DNA of 64,000 nucleotides, taken from NCBI GenBank assembly GCA_958450365.1, contig CAUEEP010000742.1, forward strand, positions 760,001-824,000, in the 5' to 3' direction. How positions within the stretch are numbered: position 1 is the stretch's first letter; every line of letters begins with the position of its first letter. Origin of the DNA: Mesorhabditis belari (lineage: Eukaryota; Nematoda; Chromadorea; Rhabditida; Rhabditidae). Shown piece by piece: positions 22,391 to 34,300 of this stretch. The notes under the pieces are model-generated. The model was not told where the DNA came from and made no database searches. It was given only the letters and a program-made list of their open reading frames with translations. The position numbers and the translations under genes were made by a program.

Positions 22391-25300
22391 ATGCATGACG
22401 TGAGACGATCGTCGAGTGGTAAGTGGAAATGCTAAGGAAAAAGTTTAACTATATGTGCTTTCTTTCTTGATCGCGAAATTGCGAAACTCTAGGCGAGGCG
22501 AAGCGAATGAGCAGCACCGTTGCGCCTTCATGCTCGTCGACTCCATCTGGCTCGTCGAGACATCACGCGTTGGGACATGCCATTGAGCGTGCAGCTACAT
22601 CATTCCGCGATCAGCCGCTGAACCCCGATGGGCTCGCGCTACATGTTGCCAATTGTTTTGGTGAGTAGAAAGATTTTCTCTAATAGTAGTGCACGGTACC
22701 GAGCCGCGTTGATGACTATTTTACGGTTTCCAAGCTTTTGCAGAAGTCCAACACTCTAATCCCCCACAAGATCTGATCGTCAGCTACATTTTCCGACCCC
22801 ACATCGATAGGTTCTGATAAGCGGTTCTCGAGATTTCGAGGAATTTAGGCGAAGCTTTGGGTACACTACTATTAGAGAGAAGACGGTATATTATTCTAGG
22901 TTAGGCTAGTAGATCAGACTGATCTATTTCCCTAATATTTCCCGGTGAACCGAGTTGATAACGATTTTACAGTTTCCAAGTTTCCATTTTTTTTTGCTAT
23001 TTTCTTGCACACTATTTTTTTTTTTACGTGTAATCGATCAAAACAACTCCTGTTTCCCCCTCGTTGCCTAGATTCGCCAAAAATTTTCGATCTTGATATT
23101 TTGAGGACAAAAGAAAAAAAAACAGAAACAGCGTGCAACGCCCCGGTAACTTGCTTATACTTTATGATCTTAGAAAAAATCTGTAAACACACCCTTTCTA
23201 GCGCCTGAATCTTTTAAATAATGATTTTTCAATAAACTTTGATTAGTTTTTGATTTGAGTTTCTTCTTTATCTATTTTTTTGTGTTAATGAGATGTGAAC
23301 GAGTGAAATTTTGGTATGGATTGATGAAAAGAAAAGAAGGAAAGAAAGAAAGAAGGAAGGAAGGAAAAAAAGAAAAGGAAAGAAAGAAAAGGAAAGAAGG
23401 AAAGAAAGAAAGAAAGAAAGAAAAGAAAAAGGAAATCGGAATAATTTAAAAACAGGAAACATTTGAAAACATTTTCGGAAAAGAAAACGATTTTTTTGAC
23501 TTTGATAAATCTAAATGGATTGAAATAAGAAAAAAAAATGGAAATTTTGCGTAACAGTTTCTGATCTTCATTTTGACACTCAATCAATCGTCAATCCCTT
23601 AATACTTTCACTTTCAAAAAACCCACAAATCTTCTAGATTAGAATTCCCCATTGGTGAAAGTGATCAGCTACCAAAATTCCTTCAAAAATTCGCAGGATT
23701 AGTGAGGGAAATTTGCCTTATACTACCTCATTTGTCTTTTAATTTTAGCAAAAAAAACGATAATCTTAAGCTCTTCTTTCAAAATTAATTAATGGCCTTT
23801 CCTTTCACCATTTCCTGTAAAGAATTTTGAGTAACAGTTTCTGATCTTCATTTTGGCACCCACCGAGCCGCCAATCCCTTATACTTTCACTTTCGACTTA
23901 TACTTATACTTTTTAGGCTCGCACAAAACCCCAGACAAAGACCGAAGAACCCTGATCACCCCACTCGCCTTTCCTTTCACCATTTCCTGTAAATAATTTT
24001 GAGTAACATTTTCTGATCTCCAATTTGACACCCACCGAACCGCCAATCCCTTATACTTTCACTTTGAAAAAACCCCACAAATCTTCTAGATTAGAATTCC
24101 CATTGGTGAAAGTGATCAGCTACCAAAATCCCTTAAAAATTCGCAGGATTAGTGGGGAATTTCTCAGGATTTCTCTTCTAATTTCAAAACCTTTTCAATT
24201 CCTTTCTCTTGGTGAACAAAGTAGAAAAAAAAATCAAAAGTTTAAAATGTTTTTTTTGAATGAGAATTTCGAATGTTTATCGTAGCTAGAGTTTTCTCCT
24301 TTCCTTTTGACGAAAACTACCGTAATCTTGTCTTGTCTTATCACAAAATTGATCAAATTCTGTTATCTAATTGCTATTCCAAAGTCAACTTTTCTTCTTC
24401 ATTCTAGATTTCATCTTTTCAGCAATAAGTTTCTATTGAATATCGCAAAAACTTTTTAATCAATCTATTCATTAAAAAATCTTATCAATAAACTAATCAA
24501 ATTTCGAGTTGGAATAACCAAAATTCTCATTAATGAAAGTGAACAGCTATGTTGATAAAACAGGAATGTAGGCGTCTTCACAAAAGAAAAAATGACCTTC
24601 AAATTGAATTTTGGCGCCGATAACAACAAAAAAATGATTTAGCAAGTATGATTTATGATTTAGCACAAATGATGATTTAGATTTATGATTTAGCACAAAT
24701 GATTTAGCATTTCATTGAGAGCAAGCAAGCTGTCAAATGAAATCGATTAAAAATAGATGTAGACGAATTTGGAAATGATCAAAAAACATTTTCAAATGTA
24801 GGTGGTTTATTTCATTTCAAAGGTGCGCTTTGTGCTCTTAAAAATCATACAAATCGTTCAGTTTTCTTGGAAAAGAAAAAAAAAGAATTGAAAAGAACAC
24901 CAGAAAAGCTGTGTTTACACATTTTCTTAGCCCCTTTTCTTAGACTCGCACAAAGCCCCAGAAAAAGACCGAAGAACCCTGATCACCCCACTCGCCTTTC
25001 CTTTCACCATTTCCTGTAAATAATTTTGAGTAACACTTTCTGATCTTCATTTTGACATCCACTCAGCCGCAAATCCCTTATACTTTCACTTTCGACTTAT
25101 ACTTATACTTTTTAGGCTGGCACAAAACCCCAGACAAAGACCGAAGAACCCTGGTCACCCCACTCGCCTTTCCTTTCACCATTTCCTGTAAATAATTTTG
25201 AGTAACATTTTCGGATCTTCATTTTGACACCCACTCAGCCGCCAATCCCTTATACTTTCACTTTCAAAAAAACCCACAAATCTTCTAGATTAGAATTCCC

Positions 25301-28255
25301 ATTGGTGAAAGTGATCAGCTACCAAAATTCCTGAAAATTGCATTGCAAAATTCGGAGGATTAGTGAGGGAAATTTGCCTTATATTACCTCATTTGTCTTT
25401 TAATTTTAGCAAAAAAAAACGATAATCTTAAGCTCTTTTTTCAAAATTAATTAACTAGAAAAGATTTACACTTTTTGCATAAAAGAAAATGTAAATCTGT
25501 AGAATTTTCGGGGATTCCTATAGCCTCTTGTGAGAGTTTTTTAAATAAAAATTTTCCTTTAGAACTACCGTATCCCTTTTTGTGACTGATTTTGTTCTTT
25601 TTTTTCATCTAAATTAAGTACATCTGGAATGAGGGAAATTCAGATTCAGGGAATTTGCTCGAAAACATATGCTATCAACTTGAAACAGCTTGAAAAACAA
25701 GCAAGTTAAAGCTTTTCGAAAAGCCTAATCTTTCAAATAATGAAAGTTTAAAAGAGTTTTAAAAAGAAAAAACTATTGCAAAGAAATAGTTTCTTCTTTT
25801 TGAAAGATAACTTTGAAATAAGATTGTTGAAAAATAGATTATGAAGTGAAAATTACAATTTCTAGCTTTTTTTTCTAGCTTCTTACTGATTTAAAGAAAA
25901 GATAGAGAATTTAACAAAAAAAAGTCAGCCAGAATTTCGTCATAGAATTCATCAAGTTAGAATTCAAATTATGTCATTAAAAAGTCAAAGAATTGCTTTA
26001 AGATCACGATGGAGAGACGGAGGACATCTTCCCGGAGACACTCTTCATGTCACATCCATGGATTATGGATAGCACTGAGTTGCTCGCGTTACTCATCAAT
26101 CTCTTTCAGGTTTGTTTCCAAAAATTGGCTATATGGGGGTAGGCTACTTTGCGCCAAATTTTTTGCGCAACAGGGTTATTGCTTTAATTGCTTTAAGATC
26201 ATCGTCGACTCTGGAAGGCCTTCCTTGGGCGCAACTCGCCATAACTTTCTTCTAAGTCGGTCAATCTTTATGATTTTGGTGTCATTTTGTTACACTTATT
26301 GAGATCTACAAAACGAAACCAAAACCATAAAGATTGACCGACTTAGAAGAAAGTTATGGCGAGTTGCGCAAATGACCCAGTTGCGTAAAAAATTTGGCCC
26401 AAAGTAGCCTACCCCCTATATGGTGCTTTGTCTTACTACTAGAGTGTGTTCCTCTCCATAACAATGACGTCGCCACGCGTCATACACCTCCCAGCCTAAA
26501 AACTAGAGTGTGCTCCTTTGCGAATAAGTAATTACTCGAGTAACATTCGCATGAGTCATTTTTACTCGATTAATCGATGTTTTTTCATCGATAAACTACG
26601 AGTAATCCTGTTTACACGTCGAGTAACTACGAGTAATCCTGTTTACACGTCGAGTAACTACGAGTAATCCTGTTTACACGTCGAGTAACTACGAGTAATC
26701 CTGTTTACACGTCGAGTAACTACGAGTAATCCTGTTTACACGTCGAGTAACTACGAGTAATCCTGTTTACACGTCGAGTAACTACGAGTAATCCTGTTTA
26801 CACGTCGAGTAACTACGAGTAATCCTGTTTACACGTCGAGTAACTACGAGTAATCCTGTTTACACGTCGAGTAACTACGAGTAATCCTGTTTACACGTCG
26901 AGTAACTACGAGTAATCCTGTTTACACGTCGAGTAACTACGAGTAATCCTGTTTACACGTCGAGTAACTACGAGCAATCCTCTTTACACGTCGATAAACT
27001 ACGAGTAATCCTCTTTACACGTCGAGTAAATTGAATATCTTTACATGTGAAGGGAATTCGCCACACGAAATCAGTTAAACGGCTGAATATCTTTAAAAAG
27101 AGTCGTTTATAACTCGTCGCTCGTGCTTTTTTTTGCGCCATTTTTTTGCAATATTATTCGCTAAAAGTAAGGTAATTTTTTCTAAGTGTGCGTTTTAAAA
27201 AAAACGCAAAAAAACGTGAGGAAAACACTCTACTTACTACGCCTTTTTGATTTAACAATTCCGCAATCTCAAACCTTTTTCTAGGAAACAACAGACACAC
27301 TATGCAAAAGACGGGTTTGTTACGCGGTTTCCTTTTGGATTCGACGCTTTCCTTTTCATTTTGACGGCCAGAAACAGGTTAGAATTACGGTGATTCGAAA
27401 GTATTCTAAAGTATGGTTTTGGTTAGTTAGATAGCTTTTGTTTTTTTTCATTTCAGTTATGCCAATTGGTGGAACGATTGAAGAATGCGGCTCAAGATCT
27501 AGGCCAAGAGTGCACAGAGGGACTCGATCTCACAACATTGTAAGCTTTTTCAGAATAATTTAAATGAACTCTATGATATAACCTTAATAATTTACTATAT
27601 TATGTCAAAATATTCAACTAATAAGATCGAATATCATGATTTGAACATTTGAAAGTTTGAATCGATTGTTTTCATCATGGGTTGGATAATTTAAATTGAA
27701 AATAAGTAAACTTATTGTAGATCTTGCTGTAGATCTTGTTGTAGATCTTGCTGTAGATCTTACTGTAGATCTTGCTGTAGATCTTGCTGTAGATCTTACT
27801 GTAGATCTTACTGTAGATCTTGCTGTAGATCTTGTTGTAGATCTGGTTGTAGATCTTATTGTAGATCTTACTATATATTGTACTTTACATAATCGTATAT
27901 ATATTTTTAAAATGTAAAACATTTTCAGACCCTCTTACGCTTGGTTGCGCTCGATGTCCGTTCGAAATCCCGTCGCTAGACAGGTTTCCCCATATTCCTT
28001 TTTTTGATGAGAAAACGTGAGAAAACGAGTTTATCCATAAAAATGACGTAAATATTTGACTATATTTGACTTTTTCTAAATAGAGAAACTAGAGTTCACT
28101 AGAATTTCTTGAAAATCGATTTCCAGGTCTCATTAAGCTTTGATCAATGGAGTCCTGAGGATATCTCGACGAGTCTCTCGCATATTGACTATAAAATGTT
28201 ATGCAGAGTACCGGTAAGTAAAAGAAAAGATTGAAATTGTTGAAATTGTTTTCCT

Positions 28256-28315
<60 letters not shown>

Positions 28316-31300
28316 TTAAAGACAATTTCTAATCCTAGGTGGCTGAGCTGAAGCGTTACGTGAAAGAGTCGAGTTTGAGTAACACACCGATTTTAGAGCG
28401 CAGCATTACCGTTTTCAATGTATGTTAAATAAAGATTATAAAAGCCCATTTCTTATGCAATCTTTTTTAGAATCTCTCGAATTGGGTACAGTGTATGGTT
28501 CTCTCAAAAACGACACCAAAAGAACGCGCTGAGATCATAACGAAATTTGTTAATGTTGGAAAGGTTTATTTTTTTGTAATTTTAAAGAAATTAAGTCATC
28601 AAGCTTTGTTAAAAGTTGAAAAGAAAGCTTTTCTAATTGCACTGGAGATTGAATGCACAGCCAAGCACAGCCAAGCTAGCCAAGCACAGCCAAGCTAGCC
28701 AAGCACAGCCAAGCTAGCCAAGCACAGCCAAGCTAGCCAAGCACAGCCAAGCTAGCCAAGCACAGCCAAGCTAGCCAAGCACAGCCAAGCTAGCCAAGCA
28801 CAGCCAAGCTAGCCAAGCACAGCCAAGCTAGCCAAGCACAGCCAAGCTAGCCAAGCACAGCCAAGCTAGCCAAGCACAGCCAAGCTAGCCAAGCACAGCC
28901 AAGCTAGCCAAGCACAGCCAAGCTAGCCAAGCACAGCCAAGCTAGCCAAGCACAGCCTAGCTAGCCGGCCAGCCTAGCTAGCCAAGCACAGCCAAGCCAA
29001 GCACACAAGCACAGCCAAGCACAGCCAAGCACAGCCAAGCACAGCCAAGCACAGCCTAGCTAGCCTAGCTAGCCTAGCACAGCCTAGCTAGCCAAGCACA
29101 GCCAAGCTAGCCAAGCACAGCCAAGCTAGCCAAGCTAGCCTAACACAGCCTAGCTAGCCAAGCACAGCCAAGCTAGCCAAGCACAGCCAAGCTAGCCAAG
29201 CACAGCCAAGCACAGCCAAGCACAGCCAAGCACAGCCAAGCACAGCCAAGCACAGCCAAGCTAGCCAAATTACCCAAATTACCCCCCGAAAATGAGAAGA
29301 TCAATCAATTTCAGCACCTCCGTCGCTTGCATAACTTTAACACTCTAATGGCGGTGATTGGCGGGATCACACACTCGAATCTTTGTCGTTTATCGAAAAC
29401 CCATGCCGCGCTCACTCCTGAAATCAAAAAGGTTAACATTTTTTTTGAAAGAAAAGAAAGAAATACAAAAACAAGCCTTATTGAGAAGTTTGGTTCTTTT
29501 TTTTTGTAAACCAAACTAGCGTATTAAATTTAAAGATATGCAAAATAGAAAATCTCTAACCGTCTACAGTATGCAAGTGTCGACAAACGTCTACATCAGT
29601 TTAGCATTCATATTTCAAATTTTCACCTTTCCAGGAGTTATCCCAACTCACGCAACTCCTCTCGGTGCAATCGAATTTCGCCCAATATCGGAAAGCGCTC
29701 ACCGAAACGGGCAATAAATTCAAAATTCCTATTATGTGAGTGTTTTTACCTTACACCTTACAAAAGAAGTACCCTAGCTCGTCACTGCCGATCGCCAGCC
29801 ATTTAAGAAGTTATAAAATAGACTAAGCTGAACAAAATCCCTCAAAAAGTAGCTTTCAATATGCACGCAAATGCGAGCGATTTGGTATAGAAGACTTTTC
29901 TCGGGCGGCGGGCAATATGGTCTGGTGGCCTAGTGGATTACAAGGCCTTACAAGAGAAGTACCCTAGCTCGTCACTGCCGATCGCCAGCCATTTAAGAAG
30001 TTATAAAATCGACTAAGCTGAACAAAATCCCTCAAAAAGTAGCTTTCAATATGCACGCAAATGCGAGCGATTTGTTATAGAAGGCTTTTTTCGGGCGGCG
30101 AGAATATGCTCTAGTGGCCTAGTGGATAAGATGATTGTAGGCGAGGCCAGCTATCGATCTTTTGCTCGGGTTCGAATCCTCGCCGAAGTGAGATGCCACT
30201 TTTATGCCACTTTTATGCTTTTATGCCTTTTATCTTGCGATAAATGAGTATCAGCAGCATTTTGATCAGCTTCAATTCTTTAGCTTCTCTTTGGCGATCG
30301 GCGGTGACGAGCTGTACTTTCCTTGTTAATACAAGACATTCAACTATATCTACTACTTTATATTCGGTTCTAGATCTTTCTTTTCTTTCTCAATCAATAC
30401 TTTAGGGGTGTTCATCTAAAGGATCTCATCGTCAAGTGCTCGTGCGGTTAGTTATCTTTATTCAAAAACCAAAAAAAAAGTAAATTGATGCTTTTATTTA
30501 GAGCAGGATCTCATCGCTTATAATCTGAACGGGTGCGATTTCTCCAAATCACGGGTGACGACACGGAGGAAAATTCTTAAGTCAGTGAATAGAAGAAAAT
30601 AAAAGAAAAACAGTTTTTCTATAGAATGGCCGCTTTACTTTCATATTTTTTAATCTTCAACAACACTCCCCACAATTTCCCCGACGCAAATCTCGATCTC
30701 ATCAATACTTTAAAAGTGAGTTAAATGATAAAGAAAGATTGTAATGCAAATTTCAAATCGAAATCCATCTTAGGTTTCTCTTGACATTCGCTACAACGAG
30801 GACGACATCTACGAGTTGTCGCTAAGACGAGAGCCGAGAACCCTGCTAAATGTAAACTTAAAAAGACCCTGCTAAATGTAAACTTAAAAAGAACCCTACT
30901 AAATGTGAACTAGAACGAGAACCCTGCTAAATGTAAACTAGAACGAAAACCCTGCTAAATGTAAACTGAAAAAGAACCCTACTAAATGTAAACTAGAACA
31001 AGAACCCTGCTCAATGCAAACTAGAACGAGAACCCTACTAAATGTAAACTAGAACGAGAACCCTGCTAAATGTAAACTTTCATAAAATCTATATCAACTT
31101 ATTTACTATTTCCATAAAGAATTTCCAGTTCGAATCCTCTCCAAAGTCGGTGGTGTTCGCCGAGTGGGCTTCTGGGGTGTCACAGGTGCGTTTCCCTTTT
31201 GATAGCTTTTCATTTAGCTTTTAATTAGCTAACTATCAGGTTGGCAACTAAATAATGGCCCTTTTCAGTAAAAACAAAAAATTTATTAACAAGATGAACA

Positions 31301-34300
31301 AATATCAACATCAATCCAAAAGGTATTCTCCGTCATTCTTTATTACTTCTTTCCACTTTTGACGGAGCAACTGGATACCTCTCTTGAAAAATTCTTCTGG
31401 TTGATCGTCAAAGAACTTCTGCACTGAAATTCGGACTTCGTCAAGGTCATTGAACTTTTTCTCGGCTAGAAAGTGTTGCATCGATCGAAAAAGATGGTAA
31501 TCACTAGGCCCCATATCCGGGCTGTATGGCGCATGAGGAAGAACATTCCAACCCAACTCCTCGATTTTCTCCATTGTAAGGTTTGCAGTGTATGGTTTTG
31601 CGTTATCATGGAGAAAATGAATTGAAGAGGGTTCGAGTCCTTGAGAGTGAATTGCTTGATCTACACGATGTAGTTGAGACGAATAGAGTTCTGAATTAAC
31701 CGTTTGCCGGCTTTTGAGAACCTCGAAATGCACCAACCCCCGAGAACTCCACCACACAGAGGAGAGTTTTCTTTGAGTGAATATCCGGCTTCGGCGTTGG
31801 TTTTGGATCTTCGTTTGTGCTAAGCCACTGTCGTTTTCGCGTTCGATTATCATAAAAGATCCATTTTTCATCAGAAGTGACAATGGAATCCAAGAAGCTT
31901 CCCTTTTTCGCAAGTTTTAGTAGTATTCCAGCGGTGATAACACGAGTAGCCTTATTTTCTTCGCTCAATTCATGCGGAATCCACTTTCCACTGCGGTTAC
32001 TTTTCCCCAATGCATGAAGTCGCTTTTCGATTGCAGTATGCGAAAGGCCCAATCGATCCCCTAGCTCGCGTGATGTTTGACTTGGATCCTCCTTTAAAGC
32101 TGCTTCCAAAATATCGTTCTGCAGAAGTTCGGGTCGTCCTTGGCGAGGCTCATCTTCAAGACTTTCATCCCCTTCCTTGAACCGTCGATACCATCTCTTA
32201 CATTGTGTTTCGGAAAGAGCTTCATCACCAAAAACTCGCAATAAATCTCTGTGGGATTCGGCAGCTGTTTTGTCTTGTTTGTAGTCGTACCAGAGACAGA
32301 CACGCATTCGATATTTGAGATCTTCCATTTCTAAACAAAATTATTTGAAAAGTATCAAATCAAGGAAAGTAAAAAACGTATAATAATGCACCAGAAATTC
32401 AGTAATATTCAATTAACAACAAGCGAGGGTAGATTAAACGCAAAGATTAAAAGATTTTATCAAAAAAGGGCGAGGGCCATTATTTAGTTGCCAACCTAAT
32501 AGTTAATTATAAGTGCTTCTATACTAAGATCAATTATTTATTAAGATTCAAACCTTTTCTAATAAGTTTTATTCAAGTTGTTATAAAATCCCGGTTAGAA
32601 ACAAGTACATAGCGTGGTTTCTGATCGACAGAATGCTGGCTTAAATATTCTAGAATTTGGTTTGAACAATGATCTTAACAATTGATAAGAATTGATAAGA
32701 ATTGATAACAATGTCAACATCGATCGTGCCAAATGGTTCGATGAAGGGGAAACCGGGATAACAATGTTTCTAACCGGGATAACAATGTTTCTAACGGGGA
32801 TAGCAATTGATAACAATTGATAACAATTTACTTTTTCAGGCTCCTGATCCGGAAACAGTGCAGAAACACGTGGCCGCTATGGTGGACGCCGTTTTCAAGC
32901 ATTACGATCATGATAAAGTGATTTTTACTTTCTTTCTCTACTTTACTAAAATTTTTCTCTACTTCTACACTATCATCTATCAATTTCTATTATCAATATC
33001 CTTTCAACTCTTTATTTTTTCTCAATTTTAGGATGGCTACATCAGTCAAGCGGAATTTCGTCAAATCGCCGGCAATTTCCCCTTCATCGAACCATTTGGC
33101 ACGATCGATGTTGACAGGTGCCAGAAATTGAAGGGAAATTGAAGTGAAATTGAGTGAAATTGAAGTGAAATTGAAGTGAAATTGAGGTCTAATTGAGGTC
33201 AAATTGAAATCAAATTGAAGTGTACAACAGTGAAAATAGATTTAATATCAAAAAAAAGTAATAATTTATCTCTTCTGGGGTCAATTCTTTTTATCCATAA
33301 TATGGATATCCTCCATAACCGCCGTATCCACCGCCGTATCCACCACCGTATCCACCACCGTAGCCTCCGTAGCCTCCGTAGGGGTAACCTGAAATGATTT
33401 TTGAGCAATAAAATAGAGAAATTCGTTCTTTCGATGTTAAAGTTTCTTAAAATCATTAATGATTTTATGAAGACTTTGAAAAGCAATTCATTCATGCAAT
33501 CTCACCTCCATAACCACCATATCCAGGATATCCACCGTATCCTCCCCCGTATCCGCCTCCATGTCGGTGACGGCCCCAACCTTAAATAAGAAATTTTTGT
33601 TGATTCTTGATAGAAATCATTTCCATAATCATTTCCCTAATCAAAACTCACCCCATTGAGCCTCAGCGAAGACCAAAATGACGGCTAATAGCAATAGCGA
33701 TTGAAGGGAAATCATTTCTAAAATTATCATTGCTTAAGATAAAGTTTAATTGAAAAGAATCAAAGATTAAGAGAGTTTGTGAAGTGAATGCTTTAGAAAA
33801 GCCTCAAAAAGTGAACATTTGTAAAGGAATTTCCTCGGCTTATGAAGCTGTTCAGCCCTTCGTCAAAGATTAAGAGGGTTTTTCAAATGAATGCTTTAGA
33901 AAAGCATCAAAAAGTGAACATTTGTAGAGGAATTTCTTCGGCTTATCAAGCTTTTCCCCCTTCGTTCACCCTATTTATCCAATTCTCTACTGAAAAAGTG
34001 GGGCAATTGATGAAAAGAGAAACCAGATCATAACAAAAAAAAAACGCTTCAAGGAAAGTGAGAAATTTGGCGATTTAGCGAAGAATCGTTTAGCTGTTTT
34101 CTTTTTTCTCCGCACTTTCTAATGCAATAAACTGAAATTTTGGATCATTTGAGCTTTGATGGGAAGAGAAAATGATAAATTATTGTGAAATATAATAAAG
34201 TGAAAGCTGTTTTTTTGATTTTACTTTGAAGAAGATTGGAATTTTTCAACTTAAGTTAAGAAAGATTAAGAAAGTTGCTTAAGAAATTCTGATTAAGAAA

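Noticed and set aside
26009..26302. 97-codon open frame at 26009
   Set aside because: Different frame from the REM exon at 26003-26109, and it runs into foldback element M3; a shadow of the real exon.
27614..27922. VDLAVDL / RSTARST repeat proteins
   Set aside because: 12-base minisatellite open in both directions within an rgef-1 intron.
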